Part shown: positions 1 to 7,774 of the stretch, piece after piece
Position numbering within the stretch: position 1 is the first letter of the stretch
Layout of the letters: the number at the start of each line of letters is the position of its first letter
From: Alphaproteobacteria bacterium
GTDB taxonomy: Bacteria; Pseudomonadota; Alphaproteobacteria; Reyranellales; Reyranellaceae
Reading direction: 5' to 3'
Length of the DNA: 9,522 nucleotides
Assembly: GCA_005884705.1 (NCBI GenBank)
Contig: VBAF01000321.1
Coordinates: forward strand, 1-9,522
Notes under the pieces: model-generated
Seen by the model: only the letters and a program-made list of their open reading frames with translations
What the model was told of the DNA's origin: nothing
Database searches by the model: none
Translations under genes and position numbers: made by a program

Positions 1-407
1 GCAAATACTACCTTGAGGCGGTGCGCCGCCGCGGCGACACCGGCGAGAACCTGGTCGAGCTGCTGGAGCGCCGGCTCGACGCGGTCATCTACCGCATGAA
101 ATTCGCCATCACCCCGTTCGCCAGCCGCCAGTTGGTCAGCCACGGCCACGTCAAGGTCAATGGCCGGCGGGTCAACATCGCCTCGTACCTGGTGCGCGAC
201 AACGACGTGATCGAGCTCACGGCCAAGGCCAAGGAGATGGCCCGGGTGATCGAATCGACCCAGTCGGCCGAGCGCGACGTGCCGGAATACGTGACCGCCG
301 ACCACAAGGAGATGAAGGGCACGTTCGTCCGCGGGCCCAAGCTCGCTGACGTGCCCTACCCGGTTCAGATGGAGCCGTCGCTGGTCGTCGAGTACTACAG
401 CCGCTGA
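1..407 (+). CDS. rpsD: 30S ribosomal protein S4, C-terminal part (5' end outside window)
   Basis: Ribosomal protein S4 is a primary 16S rRNA-binding protein that starts assembly of the small-subunit body. The reading frame is open from base 3 (KYYLEAVRRRGDTGENL...), so the gene begins upstream and about 135 of the usual ~205 residues are present. Visible landmarks are the GENLVELLERRLDAVIYR stretch, the S4 RNA-binding domain (SRQLVSHGHVKVNGRRVNI), and the C-terminal PYPVQMEPSLVVEYYSR, a tail typical of alphaproteobacterial S4. A methionine-like GTG at 21 is only an internal codon. The gene is followed at once by an intrinsic terminator, so it ends its transcription unit here. Nothing looks damaged. 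The identification rests on recognised family sequence. Confidence 0.97.
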   Translation, partial: KYYLEAVRRRGDTGENLVELLERRLDAVIYRMKFAITPFASRQLVSHGHVKVNGRRVNIASYLVRDNDVIELTAKAKEMARVIESTQSAERDVPEYVTADHKEMKGTFVRGPKLADVPYPVQMEPSLVVEYYSR

Positions 408-434
408 CCGGACGACTTTCCCGAGATTTCGCCG

Positions 435-463
435 AAAACCCGCCCTCTTGTGGCGGGTTTTTT
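435..463 (+). terminator. Rho-independent terminator of rpsD
   Basis: A perfect 10-bp stem pairs AAAACCCGCC (435-444) with GGCGGGTTTT (452-461) around a 7-nt loop, and the T-run continues to 463. It begins 27 bp after the rpsD stop, the expected position and shape for an intrinsic terminator. It insulates the efflux genes from ribosomal-protein transcription. Confidence 0.93.
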
Positions 464-520
464 GCATGATAATTCGGCAGGTACAGCGGGTTGTTACTGT
501 GCGGGCAGGGCGGGGCCGTC

Positions 521-526
521 TATAAT
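521..526 (+). promoter_or_regulatory. candidate -10 box of the efflux operon promoter
   Basis: A consensus TATAAT lies 34 bp upstream of the adaptor start codon, in a GC-rich stretch between the rpsD terminator and the efflux genes, where a promoter is needed. The matching -35 is poor. The hexamer at 17-bp spacing (498-503, TGTGCG) is far from TTGACA, and TTGTTA at 491-496 is too far away (24 bp). The promoter may therefore be weak or activator-dependent. No regulator gene is adjacent to the pump. Confidence 0.35.
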
Positions 527-560
527 TCCGCCCAGGGGTTTGGGGCTTCGGGAGTTCTAG

Positions 561-1793
561 ATGCGCTTGGTCCGGTGGGCAGTCCTGGCTGTCGTGGCTG
601 CGGTGGTGTGCGGGGCCGTCTGGCAATATCGAGCCGAGGTGGCGGAGAAGCTTGGTCTCGGCGCGTCGGCGAGCGCGGCCGAGAAGGGGCCGAGCCCGGC
701 CGCGTCGGCGCAGCCGCAAGGCCGCCGCGGGCGGGCCAATCCGGGCGGGCCGATCCCGGTGGTGACCAGCATTGTCGCGCCGAAGGCGATGCCGATCATC
801 GTCGAGGCGGTCGGCACGGTGCAGGCGATCGCCTCCGTCCAATTGCGCTCGCGCATCGACAGCCAGCTCATGAAGGTCCACGTCCAGGAGGGCGCGCTGG
901 TCAAGGAGGGCGACCTGCTGTTTGAGCTCGACGCCCGCACGCTCAAGGCGCAGCTCGCCCAGATCGAGGCGCAGATCCGCAAGGACAAGGCGCAGGTCGA
1001 CCAGGCCAAGCGCGATTCGACGCGCGCCGACGATCTTCTGACCAAGGGCGCCGGCACGGTGGTGACGCGCGATACCAACGTCACCACCCAGCGGGCGCTG
1101 GAGGCGCAGCTCGAATCCGATGAGGCGATGCGTCAGAACATCCTGACGCAGATCAGCTACACCGAGATCAGGGCGCCCGTGTCGGGCCGCATCGGCTCGA
1201 TCCCCAACAAGGCCGGGACCACCGTGCGCGTCGCCGACAACACCGCGACCGCGGTGCTCGCCACCCTCAACCAGGTCGATCCGATCTTCGTGAGCTTCGC
1301 CATCCCGCAGGTCTTCCTGACCAACCTGCGCGCCGCCATGGCCAAGGCCGACGTCAGGGTGAACGCGGTGATCGACGAGACGCACAAGCAGTCCGGCGTG
1401 GTGGCGTTCCTCGAGAATACGGTCGATCCGATGACCGGCACGGTGACCGGCAAGGCGCGCATCGACAATGCCAGCGAGGGGCTGTGGCCGGGCCAGTTCA
1501 TCAAGGCCGAGATCGTGTTCGGCGTCGAGGCCAACGCGCTGTCGGTGCCGTCGCCGGCCGTCCAGCTCGGTCCGCAGGGCCCGTACGTGTTCGTCGTCAA
1601 GGACGGCAACATCGCCGAACTTCGCCAGATCAACGTCGCCCGCACCCAGGGCGGCGAGACGGTGGTGAGCGGCGGCCTCAAGCCCGGCGAGCAGGTCGTG
1701 GTCGACGGCCATCTGCGCCTCGTCAACGGGGCGGCGGTGGCGCCGAAGCCCGCACAGAACGAGGCGCCCAAGCCCCCGCAGCCGCGCGGCTAG
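561..1793 (+). CDS. RND efflux periplasmic adaptor (membrane fusion protein), MdtA-like
   Basis: This periplasmic adaptor links an inner-membrane RND pump to an outer-membrane channel. It has 410 residues, normal for the family. An N-terminal membrane anchor (residues ~5-22) is followed by an Ala/Pro/Gly-rich linker to ~65. The lipoyl half-motif is at ~93-127 (VHVQEGALVKEGDLLFELD), an alpha-helical hairpin at ~128-198, and the second lipoyl half at 200-212 (YTEIRAPVSGRIG). The beta-barrel spans ~235-320, including NTVDPMTGTVTGKARIDN and the WPGQF motif at 309-313. The membrane-proximal domain runs to ~392 and ends in a Pro/Lys-rich tail. The ATG at 561 is supported by GGAG at 551-554. The stop is 9 bp before the pump start, so the two are co-transcribed. 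Similarity to MdtA is recognised by eye; the substrate is unknown. Cys17 is not in a convincing lipobox, so I read the N-terminus as an uncleaved anchor or plain signal. Confidence 0.93.
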   Translation: MRLVRWAVLAVVAAVVCGAVWQYRAEVAEKLGLGASASAAEKGPSPAASAQPQGRRGRANPGGPIPVVTSIVAPKAMPIIVEAVGTVQAIASVQLRSRIDSQLMKVHVQEGALVKEGDLLFELDARTLKAQLAQIEAQIRKDKAQVDQAKRDSTRADDLLTKGAGTVVTRDTNVTTQRALEAQLESDEAMRQNILTQISYTEIRAPVSGRIGSIPNKAGTTVRVADNTATAVLATLNQVDPIFVSFAIPQVFLTNLRAAMAKADVRVNAVIDETHKQSGVVAFLENTVDPMTGTVTGKARIDNASEGLWPGQFIKAEIVFGVEANALSVPSPAVQLGPQGPYVFVVKDGNIAELRQINVARTQGGETVVSGGLKPGEQVVVDGHLRLVNGAAVAPKPAQNEAPKPPQPRG

Positions 1794-1802
1794 GGGAAAT
1801 CC

Positions 1803-4800
1803 ATGTCCGCGATCTGCATCCGCCGGCCGGTGATGACCATCCTGGTGATGGCGTCGTTCATCATCGCCGGCATCTTCGGCTACAAGCAGCTGCCGGTCTC
1901 GGCGATCCCGCGCGTCGACTTCCCGACCATCCAGGTCACCGCCCAGCTTCCCGGCGCCAGCCCCGAGACGATGGCGGCCTCGGTCGCCTCGATCCTCGAG
2001 CGGCAGTTCTCGACCATCGCCGGCGTCACGGCGATGACCTCGACCTCGTCGCTCGGCAATACCTCGATCGTGCTGCAGTTCGACCTCAACCGGAACATCG
2101 ACGGCGCGGCGCTCGACGTGCAGTCGGCGATCTCCTCGTCGCTGCGCCGCCTGCCGCCCGAGCTGCCGACGCCGCCCAGCTTCCGCAAGGTCAACCCGGC
2201 GGACTACGCCATCATGTTCCTGTCGCTCAGCTCCTCGCAGGTGCGGCTGAGCGACATCGACGCCTTCGCCAACCGCGCCATCCTGCCGCGCATCTCGACG
2301 CTGCCCGGCATGGCCCAGGTGCTGATCTTCGGCACCCAGAAGTACGCCGTGCGGGTGCGCGCCGACCTTGACCAGCTCGCTGTCCGCGGCCTCACCCTGA
2401 ACGAGCTGCAGAACGCCATCGTTGCCGCCAACTCGACCAAGCCGCTCGGCGCGATCGCCGACCAACGCCAGAGCGCGATCCTCGATGCCACCGGGCCGAT
2501 CAACAAGGCGGCCGACTACATGCCGGTGATCGTGGCGTTCCAGAACGGCGCGCCGGTCCGCATCTCCGACATCGCCAAGGCCATCGACAGCGTCGAGAAC
2601 GACAAGGTCGCGAGCTGGCTGAACGGCACCCGCGCGATCCTGCTGGCGCTCTACCGCCAGCCCGACGCCAACACCGTCGAGGTGGTCGATCGGGTCAAGG
2701 CCATGCTGCCGGCGATCCAGGCCGAGCTGCCGAGCGGCGTCAACATCGCGGTGCTGGCAGACCGCTCGGTGTCGATCCGCGACGCCATCGAGGACGTCGA
2801 GTTCACCCTCTGCCTCGCCGGGGTGTCGTTCCGCGCCACGCTGATCCCGGCCATCGCGCTGCCGATCTCGGTGATCGGCACCTTCGCCGGCATGTATGTC
2901 TGCGGCCATTCGATCGACAATATATCGCTGCTCGCGCTGACGCTCGCCGTGGGCTTCGTGGTCGACGACGCGATCGTCATGCTCGAGAACATCGTCCGCC
3001 ACATCGAGGCGGGCGAGAAGCCGATGGACGCCGCCTTCAAGGGCTCCAAGGAAGTCGGCTTCACCATCGTCTCGATGACCTTGTCGCTGGTCGCGGTGTT
3101 CATCCCGGTCCTGTTCATGGGCGGCGTGGTCGGCCGCATGTTCAACGAGTTCGGCCTGGTCATCTCGATGGCCATCCTGATCTCGGGCTTGGTGTCGCTG
3201 ACGCTGACGCCGATGCTGTGCTCGCGACTCCTCAAGCCGATCGATCATCACGAGAGGCACAACTTCCTGCTGCGCTCCTTCGAATGGAGCTTCAACAAGG
3301 TGTCCGCGGGCTACGCGCGCGCCCTGCGCAAGACGGTGACGATGCCGCGGATCGTGCTCGCCGTGACGCTGAGCACCTTCGTCATCACCGCGATCATGTT
3401 CCAGAGCATTCCCAAGGGGTTCTTCCCCTCGGAGGATATCGGCCAGCTGGTCGCCTCGACGGTCGGCCCCGACGACGCCTCGTTCGACGCCATGGTCGCC
3501 CGCCAGTCGGTGCTGGCCGAGATCATCAAGCGTGACCCCGACGTCGAGACGGTCATGTCGACGGTGGGTGGCGGCAACGCGGCCAATACGGTCAACTCCG
3601 GTCGCATCTTCATCACGCTCCGACCCAAGAGCGAGCGCAAGGACAGCGCGCAGCAGGTCATCACGAGACTCCGGCGCTCGACCGGCGCCGTGCCGGGCAT
3701 CAACATCTTTTTCCAGGCGATCCAGTCGATCAACATCTCGACCACGCAGTCGCGCGCGCAATACCAGTTCGGCATGCGCTCGAGCGATCTTGCGGCGCTG
3801 CGCGTCTTCGCGCCGCTGATGGAAGAGCGCATGAAGCGCGTTGGCAACATCCTCGACGTGAACTCCGACCTGCAGATCCGCGCACGCCAGACCTCGATCG
3901 AGATCGACCGCGACGTTGCCTCGCGGCTCGGCCTCTCGGTCGACCAGATCCGGCTGCTGCTCTACTCGGCGTTCGGCACGCGCCAGGTCTCGACCATCTA
4001 TGCGACCGACGACACCTACCAGGTGATCCTCGAGGCTGCTCCGAACTACGCCGACACCGGCGAGGTGCTGCGCAAGATCATGATCCGCACGCCGGCCGGC
4101 GCGCTGGTGCCGCTCGACACGGTGGCCAAGATGGCCGACAAGCCGACCTCGCTCACCGTCAACCACATCGCCCAGCTGCCGTCGGTCATGATCTCGTTCA
4201 ACCTCGCTCCCGGCATCGCGCTCGGCGAGGCGGTGAAGTCGATCCAGGAGGTGGCGGGCGAGGTCGGGCTGCCGACGCAGATCGCCACCAGTTTCGAGGG
4301 CAGCGCCCAGGTCTTCCAGCAGGCGGTCGCCAACCAGGGCCTGCTGCTGTTCGCGGCGGTGCTGGTGATCTACATCATCCTCGGCATCCTCTACGAGAAC
4401 TTCATCCATCCGCTGACCATCCTGTCGGGCCTGCCGTCGGCCGGCATCGGTGCCCTGTTGATCCTGATGCTGTTCGGTATGGATCTCAGCGTGATCGCCA
4501 TGATCGGCATCGTCATGCTGATCGGCATCGTGAAGAAGAATGCCATCATGATGGTCGACTTCGCGGTCGAACGGCGCAACCAGGGCGCTTCCGCCCAGGA
4601 GGCGATCATCGAGGCCGCGCTGTTGCGTTTCCGGCCGATCATGATGACCACGACCTGCGCGCTGCTGGGTTCCTTGCCGATCGCGATCGGCGCCGGCGCG
4701 GGCGCCGAGCTGCGCCAGCCGCTCGGCGTCACCGTGGTCGGCGGCCTGATGGTGTCGCAGCTGCTCACGCTGTTCATCACGCCGGTCGTCTACATCTGGT

Positions 4801-4886
4801 TCGACCGGCTGCTCGGCGTGAAATTCGGCGAGATGCGCATCTTTGGCGGCAAGCGCGACAAACCCAGCGCAGCACCGGCGGAATAA
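1803..4886 (+). CDS. RND efflux pump, HAE1 family, MdtB/MdtC-like, with TM2 partly missing
   Basis: This is an inner-membrane proton-driven exporter of 1027 residues. TM1 lies at ~10-30. A first periplasmic porter domain is followed by TM3 (~348-367) and TM4 (~376-396), then TM5-6, a second periplasmic domain and the C-terminal TM bundle. The proton-relay residues are present: the Asp pair D388/D389 in GFVVDDAIVMLEN, Lys912 in GIVKKNAIMMVDFA, and Arg944 in LLRFRPIMMTT. The C-terminal half closely resembles MdtC (SAGIGALL, ELRQPLGVTVVGGL). The start is ATG 1803 with AGGGGA at 1792-1797 overlapping the adaptor stop. The oddity is at TM2: between FTL (334-336) and RATLIP (344-349) only 7 residues (CLAGVSF) remain, where MdtC-type pumps have about 18 hydrophobic ones. 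This is an in-frame loss of ~33 bp, so the gene may encode a misfolded pump or contain an assembly error. There is no TolC-type channel gene beside it. Confidence 0.93.
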   Translation: MSAICIRRPVMTILVMASFIIAGIFGYKQLPVSAIPRVDFPTIQVTAQLPGASPETMAASVASILERQFSTIAGVTAMTSTSSLGNTSIVLQFDLNRNIDGAALDVQSAISSSLRRLPPELPTPPSFRKVNPADYAIMFLSLSSSQVRLSDIDAFANRAILPRISTLPGMAQVLIFGTQKYAVRVRADLDQLAVRGLTLNELQNAIVAANSTKPLGAIADQRQSAILDATGPINKAADYMPVIVAFQNGAPVRISDIAKAIDSVENDKVASWLNGTRAILLALYRQPDANTVEVVDRVKAMLPAIQAELPSGVNIAVLADRSVSIRDAIEDVEFTLCLAGVSFRATLIPAIALPISVIGTFAGMYVCGHSIDNISLLALTLAVGFVVDDAIVMLENIVRHIEAGEKPMDAAFKGSKEVGFTIVSMTLSLVAVFIPVLFMGGVVGRMFNEFGLVISMAILISGLVSLTLTPMLCSRLLKPIDHHERHNFLLRSFEWSFNKVSAGYARALRKTVTMPRIVLAVTLSTFVITAIMFQSIPKGFFPSEDIGQLVASTVGPDDASFDAMVARQSVLAEIIKRDPDVETVMSTVGGGNAANTVNSGRIFITLRPKSERKDSAQQVITRLRRSTGAVPGINIFFQAIQSINISTTQSRAQYQFGMRSSDLAALRVFAPLMEERMKRVGNILDVNSDLQIRARQTSIEIDRDVASRLGLSVDQIRLLLYSAFGTRQVSTIYATDDTYQVILEAAPNYADTGEVLRKIMIRTPAGALVPLDTVAKMADKPTSLTVNHIAQLPSVMISFNLAPGIALGEAVKSIQEVAGEVGLPTQIATSFEGSAQVFQQAVANQGLLLFAAVLVIYIILGILYENFIHPLTILSGLPSAGIGALLILMLFGMDLSVIAMIGIVMLIGIVKKNAIMMVDFAVERRNQGASAQEAIIEAALLRFRPIMMTTTCALLGSLPIAIGAGAGAELRQPLGVTVVGGLMVSQLLTLFITPVVYIWFDRLLGVKFGEMRIFGGKRDKPSAAPAE

Positions 4887-4903
4887 TGGATCTTCGCAGG
4901 GTG

Positions 4904-4923
4904 TGCGGCATTCCAGTGCCGCA
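4904..4923 (+). other. hairpin 1 in the pump-amidase gap
   Basis: TGCGGCA (4904-4910) and TGCCGCA (4917-4923) form a perfect 7-bp stem with a 6-nt loop, 17 bp after the pump stop. No T-run follows, so it is not a standard intrinsic terminator. It could stabilise the pump mRNA 3' end or act with hairpin 2 as a weak attenuator. The function is inference; only the inverted repeat is directly seen. Confidence 0.45.
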
Positions 4924-4947
4924 GTCGTCGTCGGTTCAACGTCCCAT

Positions 4948-4971
4948 GAGCGCCACCGGAGTGGCGCGCTC
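4948..4971 (+). other. hairpin 2 in the pump-amidase gap
   Basis: GCGCCAC (4950-4956) pairs perfectly with GTGGCGC (4961-4967) around a CGGA loop. Alternatively the whole 4948-4971 segment folds as a 9-bp stem with a 2-nt bulge. It sits 6 bp before the amidase ATG, exactly where a Shine-Dalgarno sequence should be, and none is visible there. It could lower amidase translation, mark a degenerate terminator without a T-run, or be a scattered REP-like palindrome. Confidence 0.45.
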
Positions 4972-4977
4972 CCAGCC

Positions 4978-6134
4978 ATGATCGAGAACGACGATATCGG
5001 TGCCTTCGTGCCGGGGCCGCGAGTGCGGATCGAGGGCTGCGCCGGTGGCCCCCTGTCGGGCCTGAGCTTTGCCGCCAAGGATCTGTTCGACGTGGCCGGC
5101 GTGCCGACCGGCGGCGGCAATCACGATTGGCCGACCGGCCGGCCGATCCCGACCCGGCATTCGTGGGCGGTGCAGACGCTGCTCGATGCCGGCGCCACCT
5201 TGATCGGCAAGACCATCACCGACGAAGTCTCGCTCGGCATCCTGGGCGAGAACGCCTTCGACGGCACGCCCCGCAACGCGCGTGCGCCGGGCCGCGTGCC
5301 GGGCGGCTCGTCGTCAGGCTCTGCGGCGGCCGTGGCGGCGGGACTTTGCGACACCGCGCTCGGTACCGACACCGGCGGCTCGGTGCGGGTGCCGGCGAGC
5401 TTCTGCGGCCTCTACGGCATCCGGCCGACGCACGGCCGGATCGACACCACCGGCATGCTGCCCCAGGCGCCGACCTCCGACACGACCGGCTGGTTCGCTC
5501 GCGATGCGGAGACCTTTGCCAAGGTCTCGGCCGTCATGCTGGGCGAGGAGATTCCCCACGCCCTGCCGACCAGCCTGGTGATCGCGGTCGATGCCTTCGG
5601 CTTCGCCGATCCCGCTGTCGCCCAGGCGCTGCATCCGATGGCGACGCGGCTCGCCGCCGTGATCGGCCATTGTCGCGAGGACATCATGGGCGCGCCCAGC
5701 GCAGTCTGCAGCCGGTCGAGGCCTGGAACACCTTCAAGCCGTGGCTCGATGCGCGCAATCCGCGCTTTGCCTTCTCGGTCGCGCGTCAGCTGGTCATGGG
5801 CTCGATGATCCCCGAAGCCGACCGCGTCTGGGCGAGCCTGATGCGCCAGGAGGCGCGCGGCCGCATGGCCCATCTGCTGCCGGAAGGCACCATTCTCTGC
5901 CTGCCGACCACGCCGTTTCCGGCGCCGCCGGTCGGCCAGCCGCTGTCGGTGCTCGATCCGCTGCGCGACCGCATCACCTGCCTCTGCGCGCAAGGCGGAC
6001 TGGCCGGGCATCCGCAGGTCAACATTCCCGGCGCGACGGTTGACGGCCTGCCGGTCGGCTTGTCCATCGTCGGCGCGCGCGGCAGCGACGCCAGCCTGGT
6101 GGCGATGGCGCGTGCCTTCGAGGCGGCGGCGTGA
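4978..6134 (+). pseudogene. amidase signature family enzyme, AMI1/indoleacetamide-hydrolase-like, frameshifted
   Basis: Amidase signature enzymes hydrolyse a carboxamide to acid and ammonia with a Ser-cisSer-Lys triad. All three residues are present in the first part: Lys34 (FAAKDLFDVAG), Ser111 (VPGGSSSGSAAAVAAG) and nucleophile Ser135 (GTDTGGSVRVPASFCGLYG). The spacing matches plant AMI1, which hydrolyses indole-3-acetamide, and the flanking sequence (GAFVPGP, GENAFDGTPRN, TTGWFARD) also fits it. After about residue 240 the frame breaks. The first frame ends at 5808 in nonsense, while amidase sequence resumes one base back as AQRSLQPVEAWNTFKPWLD from about 5694 and continues to the TGA at 6132-6134 (LPTTPFPAPPVGQPL, NIPGATVDGLPVGLSIVG). 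The break lies at ~5680-5705, and a loss of 3n+1 bases is the simplest cause. ATG 4978 is chosen because the family begins near GAFVPGP; no Shine-Dalgarno is visible. It may be a true pseudogene or a sequencing error. Confidence 0.85.
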
Positions 6135-6535
6135 CGGATCTGACACCGAACATTCCCGAAGTCGTCGCCGAGGTGTCGGCGATGTTCGAGCGCTACGAGC
6201 AGGCACTGATCGACAAGAACGTCGAGGCGCTCGACGCCACCTTCTGGAACAGCCCGCACACCATCCGCCTCGCCAACGCCGAGCATGGCTACGGTTTCGA
6301 CCGCATCCACGCCTTTCGTGTCGTCCGCCCGCCCGGGCCGGGCACCAAGGAGAAGCGGCTGCGGCTCGACATCGTCACCCTGGGACGTGACATCGCCACC
6401 GTCTCGCTGGTCTACAAGGTGCGCGGCCGCGAGATGACCGGCCGGCAGACGCAGACCTGGATCCGGTTTCCCGACGTCGGCTGGAAAGTGATCCACGCGC
6501 ATGTCTCCATGATCGGAGAACAGCCGGTTCTATAA
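6131..6535 (+). CDS. AtzH-like / HpxZ-like protein (DUF3225, SnoaL-type fold)
   Basis: This 134-residue protein belongs to the AtzH-like family (DUF3225), which also contains HpxZ of purine/oxalurate catabolism. The family is small, cytoplasmic and NTF2/SnoaL-like. AtzH itself decarboxylates 1-carboxybiuret in the cyanuric-acid pathway and is typically encoded beside amidases. Recognisable segments are MFERYEQALIDKNVEALDATFW near the N-terminus, then the His/Arg-containing SPHTIRLANAEHGYGFDRI, the basic RQTQTWIRF, and a C-terminal VGWKVIHAHVSMI. The start is GTG at 6131 and its GTGA overlaps the amidase TGA, so translation is expected to be coupled to the amidase. It starts too abruptly for any signal peptide. 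With the upstream amidase broken at 5808, coupled translation would be lost if that lesion is real. The actual substrate is not readable; the link to an amide-catabolic step is inferred from family and context. Confidence 0.85.
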   Translation: MTDLTPNIPEVVAEVSAMFERYEQALIDKNVEALDATFWNSPHTIRLANAEHGYGFDRIHAFRVVRPPGPGTKEKRLRLDIVTLGRDIATVSLVYKVRGREMTGRQTQTWIRFPDVGWKVIHAHVSMIGEQPVL

Positions 6536-6554
6536 ACGATCGAAGGAGGAAACC

Positions 6555-7589
6555 ATGGCCAAGCAAGCGCCGAACCTCGGAAACGTCATTGCGCCCGATC
6601 CGGCCTGGGTCGCCAAGGTGAGCGAGCCGGCGCTCGAGCCCGATCTGCCGATCGTCGACCCGCACCATCATCTCTGGCAGCGCGCCGGCAACGACTACAT
6701 GTTCCACGACCTGCTGGCCGACACCCGGACCGGCCACAACATCGTCGCCACCGTCTTCGTTGACTGCCATTCGATGTACCGCAAGGAAGGCCCGGCCGAG
6801 CTGCGCTGCATCGGCGAGACCGAGTTCGCCAACGGCGTGGCGGCGATGAGCGCGTCGGGCCTCTACGGCAACCTGCGCGCCTGCCAGGGCATCGTCAGCC
6901 ATGTCGATCTGCGCCTCGGCGCCAAGGCGGGCGCGGTGTTCGACGCCCAGATCGCCGCCGGCAACGGCCGCTTCAAGGGCGTCCGCCACCAGACCGGCTG
7001 GGACGCCGATCCGGGCATCCGCAACTCGCGCACCGATCCGACACCCGAGCTGACGCGCGACAAGACCTTCCGCGAGGGTTTCAAGGAGCTCGCCAAGCGC
7101 GACCTCACCTTCGACGCCTGGCTCTACCATCCGCAGCTCGGCGAGATCGCCGAGTTGGCCGACGCCTTCCCGAGCGCCTCGATCATCCTCGATCACGTCG
7201 GCGGTGCGCTGGGTTATGCCGGCTATGCCAGCCGCCATGACGAGGCGCGCGCGACCTGGAAGAAGTCGATGGCCGAACTCGCCAAGCGCCAGAACATCAC
7301 GGTCAAGGTCGGCGGCCTCGGCATGGCGATGGGTTGGTTCGACTTCTACCAGCGGCCCAAGCCGCCCGGCTCGCAGGAATTGGCCGACGCCTTCCGGCCT
7401 TGGGTCGAGACTTGCATAGAGCTGTTCGGCGTCGATCGCTGCATGTTCGAGAGCAACTTCCCGGTCGACAAGATCACCAGCGGCTACGGCGTGCTGTGGA
7501 ACGCCTTCAAGCGGCTCGCCGCCAAGGCCTCGGCCGGCGAGAAGACGGCTTTGTTCAGTGGCACAGCGTCCCGCGTCTACAAGCTCTAG
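6555..7589 (+). CDS. amidohydrolase family 2 protein, COG3618 TIM-barrel hydrolase
   Basis: This 344-residue protein is from the COG3618 branch of the amidohydrolase superfamily, which includes lactonases and dicarboxylate/hydroxylated-ring hydrolases. It is probably cytoplasmic, with no signal peptide. Family motifs run in order: VDPHHHLW (His37-39) at the first barrel strand, GVRH (His145), DAWLYHPQL (His192), IILDHVGG (Asp213-His214), and MFESNFPVDK (Glu299, Asn301, Asp305) at the last strand. The length is normal and no break is seen. The start is ATG 6555, with an excellent AAGGAGG at 6543-6549. The gene lies 19 bp after the AtzH-like stop, so it is probably in the same operon, possibly acting on a lactone or ring intermediate made upstream. 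The precise reaction cannot be inferred. Confidence 0.9.
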   Translation: MAKQAPNLGNVIAPDPAWVAKVSEPALEPDLPIVDPHHHLWQRAGNDYMFHDLLADTRTGHNIVATVFVDCHSMYRKEGPAELRCIGETEFANGVAAMSASGLYGNLRACQGIVSHVDLRLGAKAGAVFDAQIAAGNGRFKGVRHQTGWDADPGIRNSRTDPTPELTRDKTFREGFKELAKRDLTFDAWLYHPQLGEIAELADAFPSASIILDHVGGALGYAGYASRHDEARATWKKSMAELAKRQNITVKVGGLGMAMGWFDFYQRPKPPGSQELADAFRPWVETCIELFGVDRCMFESNFPVDKITSGYGVLWNAFKRLAAKASAGEKTALFSGTASRVYKL

Positions 7590-7591
7590 AA

Positions 7592-7774
7592 ATGATCCCG
7601 ATGCGTCTTCTTCTTGCCGGCGTCGCGCTGTCCGCCCTGTTCGCGACGCCGCTGGCCTCGGCCGAGACCGTGCTCAAGGCCGTGATGGAATCCGACGTGA
7701 AGGTGCTCGATCCGATCTCGAGCGACGCTTACGAAATGACGCAGGAAAGATCCCTCGGCTTCGCCTCGCGATGA
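7592..7774 (+). pseudogene. truncated ABC transporter substrate-binding protein, family 5 (N-terminal remnant)
   Basis: A 60-codon frame starts 2 bp after the amidohydrolase stop (ATG 7592 or 7601). It encodes a clear Sec signal peptide (MRLLLAGVALSALFATPLASA) and then ETVLKAVMESDVKVLDPISSDAY. That is the hallmark start of mature family-5 (peptide/opine/nickel-type) periplasmic binding proteins, which are normally ~520 residues. After about 7735 the resemblance stops, and the frame ends at 7774 inside a small palindromic element. About 90% of the gene is missing and no downstream segment of it is seen in the window. It was probably the original transport partner of the amidohydrolase operon. 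A 60-residue secreted peptide product is possible but unlikely to bind ligand. Confidence 0.75.

Noticed and set aside
491..526. TTGTTA plus TATAAT as a complete sigma-70 promoter
   Set aside because: The spacing is 24 bp, too long for a functional pair, so only the -10 hexamer is kept as a weak candidate.
1484..2371. Plus-strand 295-codon frame overlapping the adaptor-pump junction
   Set aside because: It overlaps two solid genes in another frame and its translation is low-complexity Arg/Gly/Ala sequence, so it is a codon-bias shadow.
4843..4977. Upstream extension of the amidase frame into the pump gene
   Set aside because: The extra residues overlap the pump C-terminus and do not resemble amidase; the family starts near GAFVPGP, fitting ATG 4978.
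5412..6206. Long minus-strand open frame (264 codons) opposite the amidase
   Set aside because: Composition is Arg/Ala/Asp-rich antisense shadow typical of high-GC DNA, with no recognisable domain; the plus strand clearly encodes amidase and AtzH-like protein.
6375..7238. Minus-strand open frame of 287 codons opposite the amidohydrolase
   Set aside because: A shadow of a gene with strong motifs and a perfect ribosome binding site on the plus strand; the translated sequence has no family features.
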